Shown one piece after another: positions 27,101 through 35,107 of a DNA stretch of 64,000 nt. The position numbers and the translations under genes were made by a program. A model generated the notes under the pieces. That model did no database searches and was not told where the DNA came from. It was given only the letters and a program-made list of their open reading frames with translations. Location: NCBI RefSeq assembly GCF_036965045.1, contig NZ_JBALOV010000035.1, forward strand, positions 186,001 to 250,000, written 5' to 3'. Source of the stretch: Ferdinandcohnia sp036965045 (lineage in GTDB: Bacteria; Bacillota; Bacilli; Bacillales; Bacillaceae_L). The first letter of the stretch is position 1. Each line of letters opens with the position of its first letter.

Positions 27101-27752
27101 GGTAAAACTAATAAAGCTTGCAATTGAAGAGCTTGGAACGGTGAACCTTGGCGCGATTGATGAGTATGACAGGGTTTCTGAGCGATATACCTTCTTGACT
27201 GAACAGCAAAATGACTTGCAGGAAGCGAAAGATACATTGTTCCAGGTAATCGATGAAATGGATGATGAAATGAAAAAGAGATTCGAATCTACTTTTACAA
27301 ATATTCGCTCCCATTTTGAGACAGTCTTTCAAGCCTTGTTTGGTGGTGGACGAGCCGATCTTCGTCTAACAGATCCAAATGACCTTTTAAATACAGGTGT
27401 AGAAATTGTGGCCCAGCCACCAGGAAAAAAACTGCAAAACTTAGGCCTATTATCCGGTGGAGAAAGGGCATTGACAGCGATTGCGTTGTTATTTTCAATC
27501 CTTAAAGTTCGTCCTGTTCCATTTTGTGTATTGGATGAGGTTGAGGCAGCGCTTGATGAAGCAAATGTATTCCGATTTGCACAATATTTAAAGAAATATA
27601 GTAAAGAAACTCAATTTATCGTGATTACCCATCGAAAAGGGACAATGGAAGAGGCAGATGTGTTATATGGTGTGACCATGCAGGAATCAGGCGTTTCAAA
27701 ACTTGTTTCCGTTCGTCTTGAAGAAACGAAGGAATTGGTTACCCAAAACTAG
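24140..27752 (+). CDS. smc: Chromosome segregation ATPase SMC (interrupted by an N-run)
   Basis: One gene, split only by 43 Ns at 24627-24669. It starts at ATG 24140 after GAGGGGGA, with the Walker A head FKSFAERI ... GPNGSGKSNI. Two long coiled-coil arms (about 170-500 and 680-1010) flank the hinge, which includes GDVVNPGGSMTGGA. The C-terminal head has the signature LLSGGERALTAIALLFS, then Walker B CVLDEVEAALDEAN. Removing all Ns joins the halves in frame and gives 1189 residues, against 1186 in B. subtilis. SMC with ScpA and ScpB folds and separates chromosomes. Confidence 0.95.
24627..24669. other. Assembly gap of 43 N inside smc
   Basis: The N-run begins after TTTGAAG and ends before AGGCGGCAGG. 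The flanks join directly to encode IFEEAAGVL, the conserved SMC sequence at this point, so the gap most likely holds no real bases. Confidence 0.9.
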
Positions 27753-27769
27753 ATTGAAAGGGGATTGAC

Positions 27770-28759
27770 ATGAGTTTTTTTAAGAAATTAAAAGAAAAGA
27801 TTACAAATCAGGCTGACACAGTTACAGAAAAATTTAAGGATGGTTTATCTAAAACTCGTAATTCCTTTTCTGAACGAGTAAATGATTTAGTTGCTCGTTA
27901 TCGAAAGGTTGATGAGGACTTTTTTGAAGAACTTGAAGAAATTTTAATTGCAGCGGACGTCGGCGTTTCAACAGTTATGGAATTAATTGATGAATTAAAG
28001 ATGGAAGTTAAGAAAAGAAACATTCAGGACACAAAAGAGGTTCAAGGTGTTATTTCTGAGAAACTCGTTGAAATATACCAAGGCGGTGAGGAAAAATCAC
28101 CAAAGCTAAATATTCAAGATGAAGGACTTACCGTCATTTTAGTGGTTGGTGTCAATGGTGTTGGTAAAACAACATCAATTGGAAAAATTGCCAATCGCTT
28201 AAAAAATGAAGGGAAATCAGTCCTCCTAGCCGCAGGAGATACTTTCCGTGCCGGTGCAATCCAACAACTTGAAGTTTGGGGCGAACGTGTCGGTGTGGAT
28301 GTTATTAAACAATCAGAAGGGTCAGATCCAGCAGCAGTAATGTATGATGCGGTTCAAGCGGCTAAATCTCGACATGTTGATGTCTTAATATGTGATACGG
28401 CAGGACGACTTCAAAACAAAGTAAACTTAATGAAAGAGCTTGAAAAGGTAAAACGTGTCATCGAACGCGAATTACCAGGTGCTCCACATGAAGTGTTACT
28501 CGTTCTTGATGCGACAACTGGACAAAATGCTTTAACACAAGCGAAAACATTCTCTGCAGCAACAAATGTAACAGGTATTGTGTTAACAAAATTAGACGGA
28601 ACTGCAAAGGGGGGCATTGTCCTAGCGATTCGAAATGAACTAAACATTCCTGTTAAACTGGTTGGTTTAGGAGAAAAAGTCGATGACCTCCAAGAATTCG
28701 ATGCACAAAACTACGTCTACGGATTATTCGCAGATCTAGTTGAGAAAACAGAAGAATAA
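27770..28759 (+). CDS. ftsY: Signal recognition particle receptor FtsY
   Basis: 329 residues from ATG 27770. A short charged N-terminal region precedes the four-helix N domain and the SRP-type GTPase domain. GTPase motifs are G1 GVNGVGKTTSIGKIA, DTFRAGAIQQLE, G3 DTAGRLQ, G4 TKLDGTAKGG and the closing GLGEKVDDL. It docks the Ffh-ribosome complex at the membrane. ffh lies two genes downstream. A strong terminator follows. Confidence 0.97.
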   Translation: MSFFKKLKEKITNQADTVTEKFKDGLSKTRNSFSERVNDLVARYRKVDEDFFEELEEILIAADVGVSTVMELIDELKMEVKKRNIQDTKEVQGVISEKLVEIYQGGEEKSPKLNIQDEGLTVILVVGVNGVGKTTSIGKIANRLKNEGKSVLLAAGDTFRAGAIQQLEVWGERVGVDVIKQSEGSDPAAVMYDAVQAAKSRHVDVLICDTAGRLQNKVNLMKELEKVKRVIERELPGAPHEVLLVLDATTGQNALTQAKTFSAATNVTGIVLTKLDGTAKGGIVLAIRNELNIPVKLVGLGEKVDDLQEFDAQNYVYGLFADLVEKTEE

Positions 28760-28770
28760 AATGTAGTATA

Positions 28771-28799
28771 AAAGAGCCTTAAAGACAGGCTCTTTTTTT
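28771..28799 (+). terminator. Intrinsic terminator after ftsY
   Basis: AAAGAGCCT (28771-28779) pairs with AGGCTCTTT (28787-28795), with a 7-base loop and a T7 run. Confidence 0.9.
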
Positions 28800-28815
28800 A
28801 GTAAAGTAAAATGAC

Positions 28816-28844
28816 TTGACAACCAATTGTAAAGTAGGTAAACT
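28816..28844 (+). promoter_or_regulatory. Sigma-A promoter of ylxM-ffh
   Basis: A perfect -35 TTGACA (28816-28821), a 17-base spacer and TAAACT (28839-28844), placed directly after the ftsY terminator and about 37 bases before the predicted ylxM ribosome binding site. Confidence 0.8.
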
Positions 28845-28887
28845 ATTGACTTGTAAAGGTATTTCACTTAACAAGGGGGAGATACTA

Positions 28888-29217
28888 ATGCTTGAAAAAA
28901 CAACGAGAATGAATTATCTCTATGATTTTTATCAATCGTTGTTAACACCTAAGCAAAGAAACTATATGTCTTTATATTACCTAGATGACTTTTCCCTTGG
29001 TGAAATAGCAGAGGAATATGAGATTAGTCGTCAAGCGGTCTATGACAATATCAAACGAACAGAGACAATGCTTGAAGAGTATGAGGAAAAACTGTTACTA
29101 TTTCAGAAATTTCAAGAGCGCAGAAAACTGATTGACGAGCTAAAACGACTTTCACATCAACGTGATGATAGCGCAGAGCTTCAAAATGTGATACAGTTGC
29201 TTGAGAAATTAGAATAG
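28888..29217 (+). CDS. ylxM: YlxM family DNA-binding SRP accessory protein
   Basis: 109 residues from ATG 28888, after AAGGGGGAG. An in-frame start at 28816 is inside the promoter and was rejected. The sigma-70 region 4-like helix-turn-helix is clear: LGEIAEEYEISRQAVYDNIKR. A coiled C-terminal tail follows. YlxM is always next to ffh in Firmicutes. Streptococcus work ties it to SRP function by stimulating assembly or GTPase activity (family knowledge). A DNA-binding role is only suggested by the fold. Confidence 0.93.
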   Translation: MLEKTTRMNYLYDFYQSLLTPKQRNYMSLYYLDDFSLGEIAEEYEISRQAVYDNIKRTETMLEEYEEKLLLFQKFQERRKLIDELKRLSHQRDDSAELQNVIQLLEKLE

Positions 29218-29229
29218 GGGGCGGCAAGA

Positions 29230-30570
29230 ATGGCATTTGAAGGATTAGCCGACCGACTGCAAGGAACTCTACAGAAAATTCGCGGTAAAGGAAAAGTATC
29301 AGAATCCGATGTAAAGGAAATGATGCGTGAGGTACGTCTTGCCTTACTTGAAGCAGACGTAAACTTCAAAGTTGTCAAGGATTTTGTAAAACGTGTTAGT
29401 GAAAGAGCTGTTGGTCAAGAAGTAATGAAGAGCTTAACTCCAGGACAGCAAGTCATTAAAGTTGTTCAGGAGGAACTTACTGCATTAATGGGTGGCGAGC
29501 AAAGTAAAATTGCGGTTGCCAAACGACCGCCAACTGTCATTATGATGGTCGGTTTACAAGGTGCAGGTAAAACAACCACTACTGGTAAGCTTGCAAATCT
29601 ATTACGAAAAAAACATAATCGTAAACCACTTCTTGTGGCTGCTGATATTTATCGACCAGCTGCGATTGACCAATTGCAAACCTTAGGAAAACAGCTAAAT
29701 ATGCCGGTCTTTTCCCTTGGAGATAAAATCAGTCCTGTTGAAATTGCAAAGCAAGCAATCGAAAAGGCAAAAGAGGAGCATAACGACTATGTATTAATTG
29801 ATACAGCCGGTCGTTTGCATATCGATGAAGAACTGATGGACGAGCTAAAGCAAGTCAAAGAAGTTGCACAGCCTGACGAGATTTTCCTTGTTGTAGATGC
29901 GATGACAGGACAGGATGCAGTCAATGTGGCACAAAGTTTTAATGACTTATTAGGTTTAACAGGTGTTGTGTTAACAAAGCTTGATGGAGATACCCGTGGG
30001 GGTGCAGCATTATCCGTTAAGGCTGTTACAAATACACCAATTAAATTTGTTGGTCTTGGTGAAAAGCTAGATGCGATTGAACCATTTCATCCTGAGCGTA
30101 TGGCTTCACGTATTTTAGGGATGGGCGATGTTCTCTCACTCATCGAAAAAGCGCAGGCTTCTGTTGATGAGGATAAAGCAAAAGAGCTGGAAAAGAAATT
30201 CAAGTCAATGTCTTTCACATTGGATGATTTCCTAGATCAGTTAGCACAGGTGCGTAAAATGGGTCCTCTTGATGAGATCCTTGGTATGCTACCAGGTGCG
30301 AACAAAATGAAGGGTCTCAAGAATGTTCAGGTTGATGATAAGCAAATCGGCCATGTTGAGGCGATTATTCGTTCAATGACAAAAGTTGAAAGAGAACAAC
30401 CTGAAATCATCAATTCAAGTCGCAAAAAGCGAATTGCAAAAGGAAGCGGTCGAACCGTCCAAGAAGTAAACCGTTTATTAAAGCAATTTGAAGACATGAA
30501 GAAAATGATGAAGCAAATGACAAACATGACAAAAGGTAAGAAAAAAGGACTTAAGTTTCCTTTTATGTAG
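29230..30570 (+). CDS. ffh: Signal recognition particle protein Ffh
   Basis: 446 residues from ATG 29230, after GGGGGCGG. The N domain is followed by a GTPase domain (GLQGAGKTTTTGKLA, DIYRPAAIDQL, DTAGRLHIDEEL, TKLDGDTRGGAAL) and a Met-rich C-terminal M domain with KMGPLDEILGMLPG and RIAKGSGRTVQEVN. The M domain binds SRP RNA and signal peptides. It pairs with FtsY for cotranslational membrane targeting. Only weak AT-rich dyads, no clear terminator, follow the stop. Confidence 0.97.
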   Translation: MAFEGLADRLQGTLQKIRGKGKVSESDVKEMMREVRLALLEADVNFKVVKDFVKRVSERAVGQEVMKSLTPGQQVIKVVQEELTALMGGEQSKIAVAKRPPTVIMMVGLQGAGKTTTTGKLANLLRKKHNRKPLLVAADIYRPAAIDQLQTLGKQLNMPVFSLGDKISPVEIAKQAIEKAKEEHNDYVLIDTAGRLHIDEELMDELKQVKEVAQPDEIFLVVDAMTGQDAVNVAQSFNDLLGLTGVVLTKLDGDTRGGAALSVKAVTNTPIKFVGLGEKLDAIEPFHPERMASRILGMGDVLSLIEKAQASVDEDKAKELEKKFKSMSFTLDDFLDQLAQVRKMGPLDEILGMLPGANKMKGLKNVQVDDKQIGHVEAIIRSMTKVEREQPEIINSSRKKRIAKGSGRTVQEVNRLLKQFEDMKKMMKQMTNMTKGKKKGLKFPFM

Positions 30571-30652
30571 GCGAAAACTCAAGAAAAGGCATTGCTTTTT
30601 CTTGCAGAAATGTAGTAATAATAACCATTTCACAGATGTAAAGAAAAAACAC

Positions 30653-30681
30653 TTTACAAACAGATGTGGAACAGTTAATAT
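30653..30681 (+). promoter_or_regulatory. Probable rpsP promoter
   Basis: TTTACA (30653-30658), 17 bases, then TAATAT (30676-30681). It lies in the 149-base gap before rpsP. The -10 is only a moderate match. Confidence 0.45.
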
Positions 30682-30719
30682 TATATCTTGTTGAAATATT
30701 TTCGGAGGTGCTTTATAAA

Positions 30720-30992
30720 ATGGCAGTAAAAATTCGTTTAAAGCGTATGGGAGCAAAAAAATCTCCTTTCTATCGTATTGTAGTAGCTGATTCTCGTTCA
30801 CCACGTGATGGACGTCAAATTGAAACTCTTGGAACTTATAATCCAGTTGTTCAACCTGCAGAGGTTAAAATTGACGAAGAGTTAGCATTAAAATGGTTAC
30901 AAAATGGTGCAAAACCATCTGATACTGTTCGTAACCTGTTCTCAAAACAAGGTATTATGGAGAAATTCCATAACGTTAAAAACGGGAAGTAA
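30720..30992 (+). CDS. rpsP: 30S ribosomal protein S16
   Basis: 90 residues from ATG 30720, preceded by CGGAGGTG. It begins MAVKIRLKRMGAKKSPFYRI, followed by VADSRSPRDGR and IETLGTYNP, which are diagnostic for S16. The longer frame upstream was rejected. S16 stabilises the 5' domain of 16S rRNA. The stop overlaps the khpA start (TAATG), and the rpsP-khpA-ylqD-rimM-trmD-rplS cluster is conserved. Confidence 0.98.
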   Translation: MAVKIRLKRMGAKKSPFYRIVVADSRSPRDGRQIETLGTYNPVVQPAEVKIDEELALKWLQNGAKPSDTVRNLFSKQGIMEKFHNVKNGK

Positions 30993-31237
30993 TGGGTAAC
31001 TTACAGATGAAAGAGTTAATTAAAACAATCGTACAGCCGCTTGTTGATCATCCTGAGGAAGTCGAAGTAAGCGAGACTTCCGACGACCGTAATATCACGT
31101 ATTTACTAACAGTAAATAAAGAAGATATGGGTAAAGTTATCGGGAAACAAGGCCGTGTCATTAAGGCGATTCGAACTGTTGTCTATGCAGCAGGAACAGG
31201 CCATAATAAACGAATTCATCTAGAAATTAACGAGTGA
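30992..31237 (+). CDS. khpA: KH-domain RNA-binding protein KhpA (YlqC)
   Basis: 81 residues. The single KH domain has the GKVIGKQGRVIKAIRTV core with the GxxG loop. The start at 30992 overlaps the rpsP stop. An internal ATG at 31007 is also possible. In other Firmicutes KhpA pairs with KhpB (Jag/EloR) in RNA binding and cell elongation control. A strong terminator follows, so the next genes have a separate start or depend on read-through. Confidence 0.93.
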   Translation: MGNLQMKELIKTIVQPLVDHPEEVEVSETSDDRNITYLLTVNKEDMGKVIGKQGRVIKAIRTVVYAAGTGHNKRIHLEINE

Positions 31238-31242
31238 TCATT

Positions 31243-31278
31243 AGAAAAAAGGGAGAGGGCAACCTCCCCCTTTTTTCT
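31243..31278 (+). terminator. Intrinsic terminator after khpA
   Basis: A 16-bp stem with one mismatch, 31243-31258 with 31263-31278, closed by a GCAA tetraloop. The poly-A and poly-T arms serve both strands. Confidence 0.9.
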
Positions 31279-31339
31279 GTATTAATCTTTAACACTTAAG
31301 GATAAGTCTTTTGAATGAATTGTAAGGGGTGTATAGTGT

Positions 31340-31726
31340 GTGAAAATCATCCAGACAGTTGAAGTAAAACAAATTTTAACTGAAAGTAGTAAAACAAATC
31401 TCATGGGTTCCTTGCAAACAACTAAAGACCAACTTCTTAAAGAGTGCGATCAACTTCAATTTGAACGTAAAAAGATGGAAAAACTAAAAAAATTCGATCC
31501 TGTTAAAATTAAACTCCTTTTTACAAATGAAATTGACCTCAGGCAGGAAAAAATTAAACAACTCGAGTTTCAAATCGAACAAATACATATGCTACCATTA
31601 GGCAGTGAAATTAAAGAAAGAGAAATCCAATCTATTATTGACATACACGTAGGCGACAACTGGGATGAAGCAACAACTTCACGAACAATCGTAATTAGAG
31701 AAGGGATCGTTGTAGAAATTCGTTAG
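31340..31726 (+). CDS. ylqD: YlqD family protein, function unknown
   Basis: 128 residues from GTG 31340, after AAGGGG. It matches the YlqD family by position and pattern, with a VEVKQILTESSK start. A long charged coiled coil fills about residues 25-90, and a short beta-rich tail ends GDNWDEATTSRTIVIREGIV. No catalytic motif or membrane segment is visible. It is always found before rimM in Bacillaceae, which suggests a ribosome- or RNA-related job, but nothing in the sequence proves it. Confidence 0.85.
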   Translation: MKIIQTVEVKQILTESSKTNLMGSLQTTKDQLLKECDQLQFERKKMEKLKKFDPVKIKLLFTNEIDLRQEKIKQLEFQIEQIHMLPLGSEIKEREIQSIIDIHVGDNWDEATTSRTIVIREGIVVEIR

Positions 31727-31737
31727 GGGTGAAAGAA

Positions 31738-32250
31738 ATGGACAAATGGTATAACGTTGGAAAGATTGTAAATACACATGGAATCAAAGGTGAAGTTCGT
31801 ATTATCTCAAGAACGGACTTTCCTGAGGAACGATATAGGATAGGCAATACACTCTCTATTTTTATGGAAGATAAAGAACCAATTGAAGTAAAAGTCCAAT
31901 CATATCGTACACATAAAAACTTTGATTTAGTTTCCTTTGAAGGATATGACAATGTAAATGATGTTGAGCGTTTTAAAGGCTCACTTGTTAAAGTTCATGA
32001 AAGTCAACTCGGTGAATTGGAAGACGGAGAATATTACTTCCATGAAATTATCGGTTGTCAGGTTGTAACAGAGGAAGGCGAAGAGCTGGGAACAATCAAA
32101 GAGATTTTAACACCCGGAGCGAACGATGTTTGGGTTGTAAAGGGTGCAAAAGGCAAAGAAATATTAATTCCTTATATTGATGATATTGTGAGGGAAATTG
32201 ATACTCAGGAAAAAAGAATTACCATTCACCTTATGGAAGGATTAATTTAA
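31738..32250 (+). CDS. rimM: 16S rRNA processing factor RimM
   Basis: 170 residues from ATG 31738, six bases after AGGGGTG. The GTG at 31729 is within the SD. The N-terminal RimM domain begins WYNVGKIVNTHGIKGEVRI. The C-terminal PRC-barrel domain includes YYFHEIIGCQV, KEILTPGANDVWVV and ILIPYIDDIV. It binds S19 and helps mature the 30S head. trmD starts one base after its stop, the usual pairing. Confidence 0.96.
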   Translation: MDKWYNVGKIVNTHGIKGEVRIISRTDFPEERYRIGNTLSIFMEDKEPIEVKVQSYRTHKNFDLVSFEGYDNVNDVERFKGSLVKVHESQLGELEDGEYYFHEIIGCQVVTEEGEELGTIKEILTPGANDVWVVKGAKGKEILIPYIDDIVREIDTQEKRITIHLMEGLI

Positions 32251-32251
32251 T

Positions 32252-32986
32252 ATGAAAATTGATATTTTAACCTTGTTTCCTGACATGTTTCATGGAGTAT
32301 TAGGTGAATCCATTCTAAAAAAGGCTCAAGAAAAAGAAAAGGTTTCGTTTCGAGTGGTGAATTTCCGTGAGTATGCGAATAACAAGCATCAAAAGGTGGA
32401 TGATTATCCATATGGTGGCGGAGCTGGAATGGTATTAATGCCACAGCCGATCTTTGATGCAGTTGAGGATTTAACGAAACAAACGGAGTCCGAGCCAAAG
32501 GTGGTTCTTCTATGTCCTCAGGGTGAAAGGTTTACCCAGCATAAAGCGGAAGAACTATCAAAGGAAGAACACCTCATTTTTATTTGTGGACACTATGAGG
32601 GCTATGACGAAAGAATTCGTGAACATTTAAGTACAGAAGAAATTTCAATTGGCGATTTCGTTTTAACTGGTGGGGAGCTTGCTGCAATGGTTATCTCTGA
32701 TAGTGTTGTACGACTTTTGCCAGGCGTTTTAGGAAATGAAGATTCGCCTGTACTTGACTCACATAGTACTGGGTTATTGGAACATCCCCACTACACAAGG
32801 CCAGCTAATTTTAGAGGGATGTCAGTCCCGGATGTGTTATTATCGGGAAATCATATGAATATTGAAGAATGGCGGGAAAAAGAATCCCTTCGTCGAACCT
32901 ATAAAAGAAGACCAGATTTACTAGAAAAATATAAGCTATCACCAAAGCAAGAAAAATGGCTCGAAGAATTTAAATTAGATGAATAG
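32252..32986 (+). CDS. trmD: tRNA (guanine-37 N1)-methyltransferase TrmD
   Basis: 244 residues from ATG 32252. A SPOUT-class enzyme with the trefoil-knot SAM site: LCPQGERFTQHKAEELS, FICGHYEGYDERI, ISIGDFVLTGGELAAM. Further conserved features are VDDYPYGGGAGM and HPHYTRPANFRG. It makes m1G37, which prevents frameshifting. The C-terminal domain binds the anticodon stem. The length matches the B. subtilis enzyme. Confidence 0.97.
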   Translation: MKIDILTLFPDMFHGVLGESILKKAQEKEKVSFRVVNFREYANNKHQKVDDYPYGGGAGMVLMPQPIFDAVEDLTKQTESEPKVVLLCPQGERFTQHKAEELSKEEHLIFICGHYEGYDERIREHLSTEEISIGDFVLTGGELAAMVISDSVVRLLPGVLGNEDSPVLDSHSTGLLEHPHYTRPANFRGMSVPDVLLSGNHMNIEEWREKESLRRTYKRRPDLLEKYKLSPKQEKWLEEFKLDE

Positions 32987-32992
32987 TAGCTA

Positions 32993-33021
32993 TTGCAACA
33001 GCACAAGGATTATGGTATTAT
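32993..33021 (+). promoter_or_regulatory. Sigma-A promoter of rplS
   Basis: TTGCAA (32993-32998), a 17-base spacer and TATTAT (33016-33021). Transcription would start near 33028, giving a leader of about 97 bases before rplS. Confidence 0.65.
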
Positions 33022-33027
33022 ACTCTT

Positions 33028-33110
33028 TGTGACTTAGGACATTTTGTCCGTTGTCTTATTAAGATGTTCCGCTGCAATGAATAGATATTGGTAAGAGCAT
33101 CTGTTGGAAG
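33028..33110 (+). promoter_or_regulatory. Structured rplS 5' leader (ribosomal protein L19 leader-like)
   Basis: The rplS leader can fold into the small hairpin GGACA-TTT-TGTCC (33037-33049) and a longer arm in which AGATGTTC (33062-33069) pairs with GAGCATCT (33095-33102), with one G-T pair. The latter ends just before the AAGGAG site. Position and size agree with the Bacillus L19 leader, by which L19 is thought to control its own synthesis. The match to that family is inferred, not computed. Confidence 0.5.
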
Positions 33111-33124
33111 GAGTTGAAAAGACG

Positions 33125-33469
33125 ATGCAAAACATTATTGAAGAAATCACAAAAGAACAATTAAGAACTGACCTTCCTGTATTCCGTCCTGGAGATACTG
33201 TACGTGTACACGTGAAAGTTATCGAGGGTACTCGTGAACGTATTCAGGTTTACGAAGGTGTTGTGATTAAGCGTCGTGGTGGAGGAGTTAGCGAAACATT
33301 CACTGTTCGTAAGGTATCTTACGGAGTTGGTGTTGAACGTACATTCCCAGTGCATACACCAAAAATTGCGAAGCTTGAAGTAGTACGCCGTGGTAAAGTA
33401 CGCCGTGCGAAATTATACTACTTACGCGAACTTCGTGGTAAAAAAGCACGTATTAAAGAAATTCGATAA
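33125..33469 (+). CDS. rplS: 50S ribosomal protein L19
   Basis: 114 residues from ATG 33125, preceded by GGAAGGAG with a rather long spacing (11). Key segments are FRPGDTVRVHVKV, YEGVVIKRRGGG, ETFTVRKVSYGVGVER and the terminal KLYYLRELRGKKARIKE. L19 sits at the 30S-50S interface. It has its own promoter and structured leader upstream, and a terminator immediately after. Confidence 0.98.
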   Translation: MQNIIEEITKEQLRTDLPVFRPGDTVRVHVKVIEGTRERIQVYEGVVIKRRGGGVSETFTVRKVSYGVGVERTFPVHTPKIAKLEVVRRGKVRRAKLYYLRELRGKKARIKEIR

Positions 33470-33477
33470 TAAAAAAG

Positions 33478-33515
33478 AAAGGAGCTTGTATAAAAATAAC
33501 AAGCTCCTTTTACAT
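33478..33515 (+). terminator. Intrinsic terminator after rplS
   Basis: AAAGGAGCTTGT (33478-33489) pairs with ACAAGCTCCTTT (33499-33510), a perfect 12-bp stem followed by a short T tract. Confidence 0.85.
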
Positions 33516-33609
33516 TTGTGCAGGTAATAATTATAATAAGAGAATAATACATAATGATTTAGATAAAAGCTATTTGGTAGATGAGAAAAGAACAGGTGGA
33601 GGAGCAATG

Positions 33610-34143
33610 ATGGCCAAACAAAAAAATGAACTTTGGGAATGGATTAAGGCGTTAGCCATTGCTGTTATATTAGCGGCTGTGATACGTTATTTCTTCTTTG
33701 CGCCGATTGTAGTAGATGGGCTATCAATGATGCCAACTCTTCATCACCAAGACCGTATGATTGTTAACAAAATTGGTTATAAGGTCGGTAAACCGGAACG
33801 CTTCGATATCGTTGTCTTCCATGCAACAGTAGAAAAAGATTACATTAAGCGTATTATTGGATTACCTGGTGATCGAATTGAATACAAAAACGATATTCTC
33901 TACATCAATGGAGAAGCGTATGATGAACCATATCTCGATGAATATAAGAAAAATTTAATTGATGGGCCACTTACAGACCCATTTGTTTTAGAGGAAGTTC
34001 CAGAAGGACATTTGTTTGTGATGGGGGACAATCGTCGCTATAGTAAAGACTCACGTCATATAGGCCCAGTCCCTATAAACGAAGTATTAGGAGAAACGAG
34101 CCTAATTTACTGGCCACTATCTGATTTTGGTATTGTAAAATAA
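33610..34143 (+). CDS. lepB: Type I signal peptidase
   Basis: 177 residues from ATG 33610, seven bases after GGAGG. ATG 33607 is too close to the SD. There is one N-terminal transmembrane helix (about 12-32), then the catalytic Ser39 in GLSMMPTL and the general-base Lys80 in KDYIKRIIGLPGD. Box E is VMGDNRRYSKDSRHIGPV. It cleaves signal peptides at the outer face of the membrane. The single TM is typical of Bacillus Sip enzymes. B. subtilis has no signal peptidase at this locus, but other Bacillus species do. Confidence 0.94.
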   Translation: MAKQKNELWEWIKALAIAVILAAVIRYFFFAPIVVDGLSMMPTLHHQDRMIVNKIGYKVGKPERFDIVVFHATVEKDYIKRIIGLPGDRIEYKNDILYINGEAYDEPYLDEYKKNLIDGPLTDPFVLEEVPEGHLFVMGDNRRYSKDSRHIGPVPINEVLGETSLIYWPLSDFGIVK

Positions 34144-34183
34144 TCATAAAGTAAACTATAACCATATAAGTTGGTGAAGAAAC

Positions 34184-35026
34184 ATGACAATTCAATGGTT
34201 TCCGGGCCATATGGCAAAAGCGAGAAGACAAGTTACAGAAAAACTCTCACTCATCGATATCGTATTCGAACTTGTTGATGCTAGAATTCCTGCATCATCA
34301 CGAAACCCAATGATTGATGAAATTATTAAAAATAAGCCGAGACTTCTCCTTTTAAACAAAGCAGACATGGCCGATCCAAAAGTAACAAAGGAATGGATTG
34401 ACCACTATAAAGAAAATGGTGTACATGCTCTTGCTATCAATTCACAAGCAGGAAATGGTATGAAACAAATTGTGAGTGAAGCAAGGGTCATATTAAAAGA
34501 TAAATTTGACAAAATGGCCGCAAAAGGGATACGACCACGTGCAATCCGTGCGTTAATTGTCGGGATTCCTAATGTAGGGAAATCGACTTTGATTAATCGT
34601 TTAGCAAAGAAAAACATCGCGCAAACTGGCGATCGCCCCGGTATAACGAAGGCACAGCAGTGGATCAAGGTTGGTAAAGAACTAGAACTTCTTGATACAC
34701 CCGGAATTTTATGGCCAAAATTTGAAGACCAAGAAGTAGGTTTGAAACTAGCAACTACTGGAGCGATTAAAGATACAATCTTAAACCTGCAAGATATCGC
34801 AGTATATGCTTTAAGATTTTTAGAAGAAAACTATCCTGAACAGTTAAAAGACCGTTTTAATCTTGAAGAAATACCGGATGATATTGTTCTTCTTTTTGAT
34901 GAAATAGCAAAGCGTCGAGGCACCAGAATGTCGGGTGGTGTAACCGACTACGACAAAACAGCTGAGTTAATTATTCGAGAAATCCGAACTGAAAAATTAG
35001 GTAGGCTCACATTTGAAAGACCTTAG
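34184..35026 (+). CDS. rbgA: Ribosome biogenesis GTPase RbgA (YlqF)
   Basis: 280 residues from ATG 34184. A circularly permuted GTPase: G4 LLNKADMAD, then G1 GIPNVGKSTLINRLA, G2 region RPGITKAQQWI and G3 LLDTPGILWP. It begins with the family signature WFPGHMAKARR. It drives late assembly of the 50S subunit. The left arm of the following terminator lies inside the last codons. Confidence 0.96.
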   Translation: MTIQWFPGHMAKARRQVTEKLSLIDIVFELVDARIPASSRNPMIDEIIKNKPRLLLLNKADMADPKVTKEWIDHYKENGVHALAINSQAGNGMKQIVSEARVILKDKFDKMAAKGIRPRAIRALIVGIPNVGKSTLINRLAKKNIAQTGDRPGITKAQQWIKVGKELELLDTPGILWPKFEDQEVGLKLATTGAIKDTILNLQDIAVYALRFLEENYPEQLKDRFNLEEIPDDIVLLFDEIAKRRGTRMSGGVTDYDKTAELIIREIRTEKLGRLTFERP

Positions 35027-35055
35027 AAAGGCGAAATGTGAGCCTTCATTTTTCT
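35003..35055 (+). terminator. Terminator overlapping the rbgA 3' end
   Basis: The 12-bp perfect stem AGGCTCACATTT (35003-35014, coding) pairs with AAATGTGAGCCT (35034-35045), followed by TCATTTTTCTT. The 19-base loop includes the rbgA stop codon. A perfect TATAAT at 35071-35076 downstream could start rnhB, but its -35 is poor. Confidence 0.75.
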
Positions 35056-35107
35056 TCGGAAATGTCGATATATAATATATAGAGAACAAAATTGTGAAGG
35101 TGAAAAA

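Noticed and set aside
30571..30652. ffh terminator
   Set aside because: CAAGAAAA and TTTTCTTG can pair, but the stem has few GC pairs and no clean T-run, so it was not listed.
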